A DNA stretch of 64,000 nucleotides, from assembly GCA_032207245.1 (NCBI GenBank), contig CM063502.1, positions 118,481,429 to 118,545,428 of the forward strand. Direction: 5' to 3'. The DNA is from Pardosa pseudoannulata. Its lineage: Eukaryota; Arthropoda; Arachnida; Araneae; Lycosidae. Below the pieces are notes generated by a model. The model made no database searches. It was not told the origin of the DNA and was given only the letters and a program-made list of their open reading frames with translations. Below, piece by piece: positions 39,077 through 50,509 of this stretch. The translations under genes were made by a program, and so were the position numbers. Position 1 is the first letter of the stretch, and the number at the start of each line of letters is the position of its first letter.

Positions 39077-39343
39077 AATTTATATCTTATTTGTTAGGCA
39101 TAGACTAATACTTTAAAGGCTGCTAAGGAGTGTTTATAGTTTCGAGTCATTATTATAATCATTTATATTATTCGATTAGGAAATTACAGAAATAAAAGGT
39201 ATACATGCAAAATGCTTTGCTATAATACTAACGTATATTTTGGTTGACACCTTCATTGAAAGTTAGTATTGTAGAATTTGGTTATTAAAAATTAGGTGGT
39301 TGATGATATTGTTCTTTCTCCCATTAAACTCAGCTATTGTGCT

Positions 39344-39345
<2 letters not shown>

Positions 39346-39420
<75 letters not shown>
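39346..39420. repeat. (TA)n microsatellite closing unit 2
   Basis: TA run with one frame slip. Confidence 0.95.
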
Positions 39421-39422
<2 letters not shown>

Positions 39423-39807
39423 ATTATATTTATAGTACTATTACATGTGTCAAGAACCGTTTTATTAGTTTTAATAACAAATATTTATTAATATCTACTA
39501 AAAAACTTCGAAGTTATATTTAATAGTTTTATTTAGATGTCATAAATAGCCATAAATACTAGCATAAAACATATTTTGTAAAATTAAGTATTGAATAATC
39601 AATTCACATACGAATGACAATAATATTTTTTAATGCGATATGAAATTATTTATTTTGCAAGACAACGAAAGGTTTAAATCATTTAAAGAAAAAAATGTAT
39701 TTAAATGTAGATAATATTTATTTTATTCTGTTTCTATATGTAAAATAAATTTAAAGGGAAAAACTTCATCTACTCCATAGAACTCTGTCGTTTAGAGGTC
39801 TTACACT

Positions 39808-40053
39808 TATCACTTTCAAACCGTTAAGAAAAAAATAGTAAGATGTAGAATAAATGGCATTTCCAGTTGAATAGATTTCATAGATTTCATCTGATTGGGA
39901 AAACATAATTTCTAACTGCTTCCGAATAAGAAACTTCAAGAGATATGACAGCAGAGGAAGTATTCTGTGGAAGATAGCACAGCTCAAATTTCAGCTACTA
40001 AATTTCTGAAGGATGGCTTCCGGCATTTCCTTCGTAAATGGCAAGGCTGTGGT
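39808..40053. repeat. Conserved core, copy B (most diverged)
   Basis: Same order of landmarks as copies A and C (CTGCTTCCGAATAA, GATATGACAGCA, GTATTCTGTGGAAGA, GGATGGCTTCCGGCATT, AATGGCAAGG), with an extra duplicated ATAGATTTC and more substitutions. Minus-strand frames differ from those of the other copies. Confidence 0.75.
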
Positions 40054-40528
40054 TGACATCTTATTTATTAACTACAGAATAATACTGTACAGGCTGATAA
40101 GGACTAACATTACTCTAAATTATTATTAATTATTATTACTTGATTAGAAAATTCCTAGAATAAAAAAATTAGATTATAGTTTATTATATTTATAGATAAT
40201 ATTAACATGAATCTTGGTTAAAATATTCCCTGAAATTTAATGCTGTATAATGTAGCTATCCTTAGTAAAGCTAAAGATTAAACGGATGACGCTGTTGTCT
40301 TTTCTTCAAAACTCAGGTATTGTGTTCTTAATATCCATAAATGTTAATTAACATTTCATGTTATAGATTTTATATGAAATTATTTAATTTGACTGAAAGA
40401 AAGGTTTTTAAAGCGGAATAAGTTCAGATTTATCTTTTGCTAATATTTGTTTACCTTTGTTAGCATTGCAAAAGAAGTCTAAAGTGGGAAACTTCAACTT
40501 TTCAAAAGACTCTTAGATGTCGAACCTC

Positions 40529-40758
40529 CATCACTTTCAAACAGTTAAGAAAAAAACTAATAGCAGGTATAATAAATTGCGCTCCCACAAGCATAGATTT
40601 CACCTGATCGGGAAGATGTCATTTCTAGCTGCTTCCGAATAATAAATCGTAAGAGAAGATATGACAGCACAGCAGGTATTCTGTGGAAGACAGCACAGCT
40701 CCAATTTAAACTATTGAAGGATGGCTTCCGGCACTTCTTCGTAAATGGCAAGGTCGGG
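40529..40758. repeat. Conserved core, copy C
   Basis: Close match to copy A over CACTTTCAAACAG to AATGGCAAGGTCGG, including both GACAGCACAGC repeats. The frame equivalent to the copy A minus-strand ORF has an early stop. The different frame open at 40557-40751 is not shared with copy A. Confidence 0.75.
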
Positions 40759-41008
40759 GTTGATATCTTATGGAAGGTACAGGATACTTAGGACTAAGCT
40801 TAGAGTTTGGAGTCATTATTATTATATTAGAAAATCACCGAAAAAATATGGATATTATTTACTATAGTCAATAACATCACATGCTTTGGCTAAAACAAAC
40901 ATTGAAATTTGCTGTCGTAGAATTTGATTACCGTTAGATATAGTGTTCTTAGTTACGGTAAAGATTATTTAGAGGTGGATATTCTTGTCTTATTAATCAG
41001 CTATTGTG

Positions 41009-41203
<195 letters not shown>

Positions 41204-42349
41204 ACAAATATATATATAAATTATGTATGTTTGAAATTTATTTTATACCTTTTTATATGTTTTTAAAGAATCTAAGTATTTATGTGAACATTACGCATCT
41301 ATAACACACTGAATTTTCTTTTGCATAATATAACCTTCGTATAATTTAAATTATTTCAAGGGACAGTAAATTTTATTGATACAAATGTTATTCCTAATAA
41401 GATTAAAATCAAATTGACATTTAATACCTACTGAAATTGTTTACACAAGAACTCTATTTCATTATTTAAAAAAAGAACTTCATCTCAAGAGGTTAACTAG
41501 AAGTGTACATTTTGTTTACCAATTCAGGGTATTATATAACCTACTTGTAACTTATTTTTAATAATACTAGATGAAGTAACTATCGTGTCACTTTTCTTCC
41601 TTTCGTTATTTTATTGTGTATTCTAATAAAAATTAAAGTTAGTCTAAGCCAGCTGGTACAGTTCTATTGTTTAGAAAAATAGATGATCAATTATTACCAA
41701 GATCTCAAGGAATTCACGATTATTTAGTAATGCCTTCAACTCTTTGTATTATCATGATGCAGGTTATTAATTGTTGTCATCTACATAGTAATATTTAAAA
41801 AAGGATTTTGTCTATTGTTATTATACTTTAAGGCTGCGATTAACAGAATTTGCTCCTAGAATCTGCATCAATACTAAATTGAGTTACGTTATGAAAGTTT
41901 CATTTATACACTGATGGAATTCACATCATTATTACTGAAATAAATTTTATATTTGCTAAATTTTAGAAAAAGGTGGTAACGCAAGAAGTATATCTCTCAC
42001 GTGCAAAACTACTTACAATATTTATAAGGAATATGTATTTTCTTATTTGTACAAAATACACATTTTACTGATAAATTTTCATTTTAAAATTTTAAAATTT
42101 TAAAATATTTTTTATATGCTTGAAATAATGTATTCTAAAATCCCATAAAATACTTCTGTAAATCAGAAGTATTTCATGAGATGTGTTTTTTATATACAAA
42201 GGGTTAATTTCATTTTATGAAAAGTGAATTTAGCATTGACTTTTTATACCTAGATTTTCTGCTTCTTATCTTGTATTTTATGATTTAAACCACCATACAC
42301 TTTTAAGGGACTAACGATTCATTTTTTTTAATTTATGAACTCAATTTTT

Positions 42350-42380
42350 TTAATACGAGGGATGATAAAAAATAAAGTTA
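42350..42380 (+). repeat. Possible mariner-type terminal repeat remnant
   Basis: TACGAGGGATGATAAAAAAT has the look of a mariner-family end (TACGAGGG followed by an A-rich run). No partner repeat was found, so this is weak. Confidence 0.25.
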
Positions 42381-42465
42381 CAAAGCCTGCAGTGAAACTT
42401 GTACATTTTATTTCATACAGCTAACTGATAGTGCATACATAAGATTATTTTTAAAGAAATTCTCA

Positions 42466-42770
42466 TTATCGGTTAGGAACTTGTTGCTTCAATGAATGAG
42501 TTTGAGTATTCCTCGATGGTAAAAAATCCCCTATCTGACATGCTATCGCGGCCTTTTTCGCCTTCTCGCCTGAAGCGAATTGTCGGCTTTGTAGATCTTT
42601 CTTGAAGTTTTGAAAAAGATTACTTGGAGCAGGGTCTGGGCTTTTGGAAGTTTCATCGGGGATGTCCAAGTAGTCCCGGGGAACATTTCTCTACCGGCCG
42701 CAAACTCTCCGCCTACCAGCTGCCGGGGAATTTCAGCCACGGTTATATGTTTTGCTCTCCGAGATCGAAT
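42466..42770 (-). other. GC-richer patch with minus-strand open frames, possible gene fragment
   Basis: Composition is clearly richer in G and C than the flanks. On the minus strand one frame (with DIPDETSKSPDPAPSNLFQNF in its first part) runs open to a TAA at 42466-42468, and an AATAAA lies about 55 bases further on (near 42409). A second overlapping minus-strand frame begins MAEIPRQLVGG. Together they could be a terminal exon or a retrocopy with a frameshift. I recognise no domain. Chance open frames in GC-rich repeat DNA remain possible. Confidence 0.3.
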
Positions 42771-43123
42771 AACAGAGTGGTTATGTTCGCAAGACCAGTT
42801 TCAAAACAAATCGCTATTTATGGTAACCTCGCAACTAGCTATGTAGGTGACGGGTCGCTGAAATTTTACACAGTGTTCAAATGGATCTATTAAAATTATC
42901 TCGCACTATTAATTTCTATACGATAGACGAATCTCCAGGATTATCGGCCTTTTTTAGCCTTACTTTTTGGTTATGTCTTGCATAATTATCATTAGTAGTG
43001 ACATTAATACTCTAATCTTTACACATTTAATCTCTCCTGCCAAAAAGAAGGCCTTTCCAACGTATTTGTACTAGAGATACATTTATACCACTTGAGAATC
43101 AAATGCATCGCCTGAAATAGAAT

Positions 43124-43411
43124 AATTTTTGTATCTCTGTTGGAGTTTTATAAAATTTAGTGGACGGGAAAGTCATGTAGCAAATAGAAATTTAGCTATA
43201 ATTTTGAATGGTAATAATTGAATATAATACAGATATATAATTATAATATATGACTATTGTTTAATTTAATTTTTGTATCTCTGTTGGATTTTTATAAAAT
43301 TTAGAAGACGGGAAAGTCATATAGCAAATATAAATTTAGCTATAATTTTGAACTGTAATAATTGAATATAATATAGAAATATAATTATATTACACGACTA
43401 TTGTTTAAATT
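43124..43411. repeat. Two-copy tandem repeat with 144-bp period
   Basis: AATTTTTGTATCTCTGTTGG begins at 43124 and at 43268, and AATTTTTG occurs a third time at 43412, so the period is exactly 144. Copies share AAGTCAT(G/A)TAGCAAATA and TTTAGCTATAATTTTGAA, with scattered substitutions. Confidence 0.92.
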
Positions 43412-43889
43412 AATTTTTGCTTATAAATCAATTTGGTGTATAAGGATGCACTGAAACGGAGGAGTTAAATGGGTTGGAAATGCATAAACTATTAACATTA
43501 GAATGGTTTTTAAAAAAGAAACCATATTTTAAGGGTTTCGTTTGTTTTACCTAAATAAATCAATGACTTTAATAAGAAAATATTGTCGAATATTAAGTTG
43601 TAGTTTAAAATTTATTTAAATACATTGATTATACTTAACATATAAATTGCAATAAATTATGTAAGATATATTTTATATTTTATTATTTTGCGAATTATGT
43701 TCTAGGTTAGTGTAAAAATAATAATTTCTAGAAAAATTTAATGTATAAATCCTATTTCTAACGATTTCACTTTTTTATATATAAAGTAAATATTTTTTTA
43801 AAATATTATACTTATTAATGAACACAAACATATCATTAATGATATTACTGCAGAAAATGTATACGTACATAATGCAGACAGGTATATAA

Positions 43890-43890
43890 G

Positions 43891-43948
<58 letters not shown>
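43890..43948. repeat. (CA)n(TA)n microsatellite
   Basis: CA run then TA run. Confidence 0.95.
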
Positions 43949-43949
<1 letters not shown>

Positions 43950-44428
43950 CTCAAGTTTAGCGAATATATTTATATATCTTATTTTAAGAGTAAAATTTTC
44001 ATAATATCATGTTATGGCATACTTTAATTTCAACAGTGAGATTTTCCCTAATTAATCTTTTATTCAAATGAAACCTGTATTTATCTAAAAAGGGGAAAAA
44101 GATCTTTTATAAATAAATTTCTTTTACAGTGAAGGATTCCCCATCTTTCACTAAAATTCTATAAGCATAATGAATTCAAATTAACTCTTATGAAAACATT
44201 CCACTGTGCATAGATTCGAAATGTTATGTTTAATGAGGATTTATTTATTAATTTACTTCCTTTTCTAAGATTTTTCTTTTATGTAAGCTGTAAATTACAA
44301 GCATAAATAAAAATTAGGTGTATGCTAATTTAAAGGTAAAAAATAATCTAAAGAGAACACACGAGATTTTATGTTGATAATTTAAGTGTAGCTTTAGTTT
44401 TTTTTTTTTTGGTCGTCATAGCAGCTTT

Positions 44429-45330
44429 ATTTATATTTAACTAAAATCTTATTTATTATTTTTTTTCTGCTTAGAATTTATATTTTGTTCTAAGATAATT
44501 TTTTTTATTGCAGAAATAATAACTGTATTAATTATTACATTTACAAAAAATAATTGATTTTCTTTTTTTTTTTAATTTTTTTAGTATAAAAGTAGGTTCG
44601 TTTAAGTTATTAAAATTTATTTAATGCATTTTAATTTTTTTTCTAGGGTTCTTACATTGTTAAGGTTTCTAGCAAGTATCTTTCACGTGTTTTTAATTTT
44701 TATATATGTAACACATAATGAACAGCTTATCACTAACAACTTTATAGATAAATTTTTTTAGAGATTTAAAAGATTTTTCTAAAGTTTTACTATTTTAAAT
44801 TAGATTTCAAGTTGTTTATTTTAAAATAGTTTAAAGTTTTTATGTCCACTTTTATCGTTATGGAGCATTAAAAAATGTAACTATAAATATTTATACATAT
44901 TCTTATAAAAGGGGCGTAAAAAATTGAAGAAAAACAGACTTCACCTATAAATATAAGTCTGTTACGAAATTCATTGCTCTAGAACTTTTGAATACATCGA
45001 ATATGTTATTTAAAACAATTAATACCTCATAGTAACATTATTTATATTTAACTAAAATCTTAATTATTAATTATTTTTTCATGTTTGTGATTTGTATTTT
45101 ATTAATACGATTTCTACTCTTTTACGGATGAATTAAAAAAGATGTAATAATCTGGATTTTTACAGACAAACTTTCCATCTCTTTAAATTTTTTGGGATGA
45201 AAATAAGATTTAGTTAATTTGTTAGAATTGTTTAGTCTCTTTCAGCATTTTTTTTCTTGGGCTTTTTATTATCATCACAGTTTTTCAAAAAGTAAATAGT
45301 ATATGTATGTAACAGGGTGATAATTAATCT
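44429..45330. repeat. Probable old tandem duplication, period about 611 bp
   Basis: ATTTATATTTAACTAAAATCTTA with a following ATTATTTTTTT stretch occurs at 44429 and 45040. TTTTTTCTAGGGTTCTTA near 44637 may match TTTTTTCTTGGGCTTTTT near 45249. Low-complexity T runs weaken the case. Confidence 0.45.
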
Positions 45331-45448
45331 GCCGGTTACATAAATTGTGAAAGTTTAGCCCCTTTTGTTTTTATTTGCCCGGGCTTGCTCGGAAAGGAGA
45401 ATCCTTGTTAAAACGCTCCATGAAAAGAAGCAACAAAGTCTGACTTAA

Positions 45449-45766
45449 AACTTAACTTTTATTTTAGATCTAAGAAAACGACATGTTATTCTGGTAAGAA
45501 CAGAGAAGGGAATGATACATCGACAAACTTGCACACTTGCACAAATGTTGCCCCAGAGCGAGAGACGTAGAGATTATTTCCAAGTAACCGGCAGTTTAGT
45601 CAGTGTTCTTAACAGTAAAAAGAAACTTAGATCAGTGAAAAAAGTGAGCTATTCGCCAGAATTGGCTGGAACATGTGGCGACTGGAGAGAAAATTTGAAT
45701 TTATTTCAGAGTTATCTTCGGGAAATGGGTTTAAAGAATTCAGATATCAGACAATCCTTTAGATAA
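45449..45766 (+). other. Unrecognised open frame, candidate exon or repeat-derived ORF
   Basis: The frame is open from 45449 to TAA at 45764-45766. A splice-acceptor-like tract (TTTTATTTTAG, ending 45467) would start an exon of about 99 codons in frame, and ATG at 45512 gives 84. The product is basic in its first half (RKRHVIL, SKKKLRSVKK), with SPELAGTCGDWREN and LREMGLKNSD later. Composition is less AT-rich than the flanks. No domain is recognised. It could be a terminal exon of an unseen gene, a retrocopy or a transposon remnant. Confidence 0.3.
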
Positions 45767-45859
45767 TATACTTTTTTTGTGGGAAAACAGATAAGAAAAA
45801 ATTGAGAGGGGAAAAATGAGAATTTTAGAGAGATATTTTAACTTTATAATTTTGATATA

Positions 45860-45861
<2 letters not shown>

Positions 45862-45937
<76 letters not shown>

Positions 45938-45948
45938 GTGTGTGTGTA
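45862..45948. repeat. Palindromic compound microsatellite (CA)n(TA)n(TG)n
   Basis: CA run, TA run, TG run, as at 5946-6031. Confidence 0.95.
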
Positions 45949-45949
45949 A

Positions 45950-47085
45950 TGAACAGCATAACTCAAACGTCTTTAAATTAATACTGAAGTAAATTAAAAA
46001 ATATTTTGATTATTATAAATTATTATAAAAGGTATGATAGATATTCCCTTGAAGTAATTTAAAATTTTTCCAAACATTCTTGGTAGATTTAGAAAAAATA
46101 ATTTATATTAATAGAAGATTTCTTCTGTTAGATATGATTTTAAAAGAATAGCCGTAAACTTTTATAAATACATAAGTATAACACAATTACACACAGACAT
46201 ACAAGGTGTAGAAATTATTCGCCTCTATAAGGTGTAAATTAAAAAAAAAAAAAAACCAAAAGGAAAGTTATGGTTCAAAGTAATTTTTTTAATAACTGGA
46301 TGACATAAAATCAAATCATGAATTCCTGTATTTTAAGTATGTTGACATATTTTTCTCTAAACTCTTCGAATCATCATGCAATTAACACATTGCTAGACAA
46401 ATGCAAGAAAAGGGAAGTTCCCATAGTGAGGTATATACACAGATTCAAAATAATAATGTGGCACTACCTTGGGCATGAATCACAGGCTACAATCACAGAT
46501 TCTGAAATTGTTCCTGGGCTATCTTTCACTAGTAAATAATTTTTGTTCTCAATTTATCACAGAAAGGATTTTCGGTTTTAGAAATTTATTTTTCTTTAGT
46601 TTTAGCATACAGACATGCACACGCACACTCACATATATACATGTAATTATAAAATAGAACGCAATGAATTATTAAACTCCAATTTCAAACTTTCACAACA
46701 TTTTTTATCTCAATTCGGTGAAATGTACCGAGAAAACACAGACTTCTCTTTCGAGATCGCATCTGTGCAAAAACTTATGTTTTCTTTTTAATCAGATCAT
46801 CTCAATTTTAGGAGTCCATAAATTGGATCTGTCAAGTTTTGAGACTTCTTTCCTTACTTTTCTACTCGTGTATGGCTATGTTTTGAGCATGATACGTCTA
46901 GTGCGTCTGGTAGAATGAAATTAGCTGTCTTTTCTTATCCGGATAATAAAGATGATTTCGCCAAGACTTCTGAAGTATTTAATATTGTGTCTAGCATTTT
47001 TGTGTCTAATGGATGTTCAAAATAAGAAATTTAAATAAAGCTTAATACATCTTTCCACTGCTCAGTGAGTGGTCAAAATTTAGCA
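45950..47085. other. Intergenic DNA, no supported gene
   Basis: Short frames at 46318-46539, 46469-46657 and 46718-46918 overlap one another in different frames and show no domain. Confidence 0.45.
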
Positions 47086-47088
47086 TCG

Positions 47089-47109
47089 TTACATACATAC
47101 ATACATGCA

Positions 47110-47198
<89 letters not shown>

Positions 47199-47234
47199 AA
47201 GTATATATATGTGTGTGTATGTGTGTGTGTGTGG
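47089..47234. repeat. (CATA)n(TA)n(TG)n compound microsatellite
   Basis: Tetranucleotide CATA units, then a long TA run, then a TG run. Confidence 0.95.
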
Positions 47235-47239
47235 GGTTA

Positions 47240-48620
47240 CGTTTTAAATAAACATTGCCCCTAAAGTTCTTTAAAGTTCTCCCATGTTACGTTCTATTTT
47301 TCTAATACTAATGCTCCCTGCAACAGAAATTAAATCAAGAACATGATTCATTGAGAACATTCTTTCTACACCCCTTGAAATTAAGACATGAACTAATAAC
47401 TGCTATGTATGACCATTTCTTTCATTTTCCCCTTCACCAGATGGCAATTCTCCCAGGAAAATTCTTATATCTTTCTTATTAGCTCATTTATAGTAAATGC
47501 CTTTATCTCTGTAAGTTTAATTTCCCTGAAAACGTCATATTTTTCTAAATTTTAACTGATTTAGAAAAATCTACATGACGTTAAAATGTAATATACAGAT
47601 TTATTCCGATGTATGCTTGAAGTAATTAATAAAACATTTGCTTCAATCTTTAAAAGACTAAAACGCATATAGCACTTTAAAAATTGCCCCAAAATTGAAT
47701 TTTTAAAACACATTATCATATTTTTAAATAGAGATATAAGCGATTTATTTATACTTTAATGCATATGCATACAAGGTTTCATAACGTTAATTTAATATTT
47801 ATGAAAAAATTGTTTTATAATGTTAATAATCTCTATCCAAACTTTGTTTTTCTAAAACATTTTCTCTTGACACAAAAATTACGTTTATAGAATATTGTAT
47901 TAAGAATTATTATGAACACTCTCTAGATAATTTCAATTTGTACATGTACCCTTTTTTGTATTGCTATCTACATTTCTAGAGTCATTTAATTATAAAAAAA
48001 ACTGTTATATAATATTTTTTTATTATTAACATTGCTTTCAAGTAACCCTATTTGAAAAAAAATGATAACATTCAGTAAATTCAATAAGATATGACAATGG
48101 TTATTACAAGATCATCGTTTAGACTCTCTTTTATCTGTGACTCAGACTCAAAATCCTTCGACGTCATTTCAACTTCAAAAATGTTGGATATATCTCTCAG
48201 TATTATGAAAGAAAATTTTGGGATAAAATAGCGAAATCCTGAAGTTGTTTGTTGGAAGGAAACTTTTATTTGTCTAGTGAATAAAGTATTTTCGAAGTAT
48301 GTTATATATATATATATTTTCTTATATATAATACCTAAAAATAATAGGAAATCATTTATCAAAATCAAAAGCAATTTCTTTGTTTAATCAGGAGAAAAAT
48401 GTATTTATAAGATAGCGTGTTGGTAACATTAAAGTCAACAATGCGACCTTGGCTTATGGATCCAACGCGTATCTAAGTTAGATTTAAGATGGTTCTGTCA
48501 GCAAATTAAGAGTATTTGAGATCATGCTTTGAAAAAAATGTCTTTTTGCAACTATCTATGCTGGGACTACTATCTATGTATATTTTTACTAGGATATGGA
48601 ATAAAAATAGAGAAAATGCC
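47240..48620. other. Intergenic DNA, no gene seen
   Basis: The minus-strand frame at 48081-48374 has no recognisable feature. Confidence 0.5.
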
Positions 48621-48626
48621 ATATTT

Positions 48627-48688
48627 AAGTATTATATAAGTATATAAGTATAGGTATTATATAAGTATAAGTATTATATAAGTATAGG
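48627..48688. repeat. AGTATTATATA minisatellite-like repeat
   Basis: AGTATTATATAAGTATA and variants repeat three to four times. Confidence 0.8.
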
Positions 48689-48719
48689 AAAATTTAAAAT
48701 TTAATGATGATGTTACTAT

Positions 48720-48905
48720 CATTAAGAAGGCAAATGACGTACCGCTCATAAGGCACATATCCGATGTTCAGACCTTGTCTTGAGCAATGTTGACTCAGCC
48801 TTTAGTCAGAGGACAGACAACCTGAGAAGCAAGCATGCTTGGGAACTAAACACTGAGGGTGTCGTGTAATGTTCACCACCTAACCAGGATATAAATCGGT
48901 AACAC
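48720..48905. repeat. GC-richer patch, unidentified
   Basis: Stands out in composition from the flanks but has no long open frame, no pol III boxes and no second copy here. Possibly an old inserted repeat. Confidence 0.3.
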
Positions 48906-49734
48906 AATAAAACTTGGTTTGAGGTATTGAGATTTATGTACACAAAGGCGGGTGTAACTGTCACATAATAAATTTAATATTCATTGCTGTAAAATGCTTT
49001 TCATTTTATTAATATAAATACTTAAATATATTATAATATAATTTTGTTTCTTTACCACGAAATGAAATGTTAAAAACTATTGGATAAAGGACCACGCATA
49101 TTATTTATTAAACTTTTAATGGTAGTGCATAATGATAGCATATTCCATACAAAAACAGTTATTCCATATACTAAAGCTGTTTTAGATTTTTGAGAAAATT
49201 TCTGTTTTATAGGTAAAAATGTCTAGTAAAAGAGGACATATTTTAACAAAAACTATATTTATGTTTCCTACATATTTCAGAGGCAGTCTAAATGTCTCCA
49301 TGTGTGAGGTAGTTTTTTCTAATCACATTCATGCAAATGTACTAGGTATATTTATTCATAAGAATAACGATATTGATTGCACAGTTTAGAAAATAAATAA
49401 AACATACTATACTAGCTGTATTTATTGGTAACGTGTTGATTTTCAGCCTATCATACAATATTATATCAAAAAATTCTGATTTCGAATACTTCCACATCTA
49501 TCCCACATCCAGAATATTTATGACGGTTTTAATAACTTTATAAATTAGTGCTGATTATGCAGTTTAGAGAAAAAAATATATTATATACATTGCCTAAAAT
49601 CTGATTAGATTTATGCTCCTTTCATAGGTAGCAAAGTATAGAAAGAAAAAGTATTTTACTCAGTAGCAACTTTGCTTATGTTTCACAAGGTGTTTCGTAG
49701 TTAGACAAAAGTAAGTTTGGTACTTTATGCGTAA

Positions 49735-50500
49735 GAGTTAGCGTGCAGCTGTAGTAGGAAGTTTACTCATCGATCCATGCCGAAGGCAGGACAAAGTCGA
49801 TTTATCACTATTTATAAGAGCTGTCATGTGAAGCAGTAAAGAATTGAAATGAGCAAAAAACTTGTTTAGTTTGGCTGTATCACTACATCTTGTCCTTTAA
49901 CTTTAACGATCGTATATTTAATTTCCTGCCTTAGATATTGATGAATTTTGGAAATATATTTGTAAAGTATTTTTGTGAGTATTGAAAATATTCCTTACAC
50001 ATGCACATTAAATAACTCCATAAATGTGTTTACTTTCTGAAAATTCCTAAGCACATCTTTAATGTTTATGAGTAATATATTAAAAATGCATGTTATATAT
50101 TTTTAAATAAAATAACTGCTTTGTCAAATTCATAAGATCGCTTAAGTTAAGAATGAATCAACTTTTACTGAAGACAGATCATAATTGACACATAACTTTT
50201 TATAAGATTTCTCATGAGGAACAGTATAGGGTTGAAATGAGCAAAATACCAGTTTTAATCAGATGCATCAATTCATTTCGCTATTTACGATTGTTTATTT
50301 ACTTTTCCGTCTTAGATAGTAATAATTTAGAGAAATATTTGTGAAGTGTTAAGGATACTGGATCTAACCATTACAAATGTACTTTGAATAAAAATATTTT
50401 TATAAAAGCATTTACTTGTAAAATTCCAAACGTGAATTTTTATTATTGTTAGGATTTAAAATTGTTACTATGTACATTTTAACTGAAATATGTATTTTGT
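49735..50500. repeat. Diverged tandem duplication, period about 388 bp
   Basis: TTGAAATGAGCAAAA occurs near 49845 and 50233, preceded in both by TTTATAAGA..T.TCATG.G.A.CAGTA and followed by TTTAATTTCCTGCCTTAGATA / TTTACTTTTCCGTCTTAGATA and GAAATAT(A)TTTGT.AAGT. Unit edges are approximate. Confidence 0.75.
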
Positions 50501-50509
50501 AAATAAATA

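Larger units (their letters stand above)
38230..41000. repeat. Tandem array of four diverged units (about 0.5-1 kb each)
   Basis: Recurring landmarks define units starting at about 38230, 38690, 39640 and 40380: AGTTTTAG..GCTAATA(T/C)TTGT, then CCATTGTTTGCATT or equivalents, then CACTTTCAAA. Units 2 to 4 continue with a roughly 220-bp core and CAGCTATTGTG or CAGGTATTGTG. In units 2 and 4 this runs into a (TA)n tract (39346 and 41010); unit 3 has only a short TTAATATCC remnant. Unit 1 lacks the core and carries a TTAA MITE. Core anchors GGATGGCTTCCGGC lie at 39037, 40011 and 40719. Confidence 0.82.

Noticed and set aside
46318..46918. Three overlapping short plus-strand genes
   Set aside because: Different frames overlap, none has a domain or splice context, and the DNA is ordinary AT-rich intergenic sequence.
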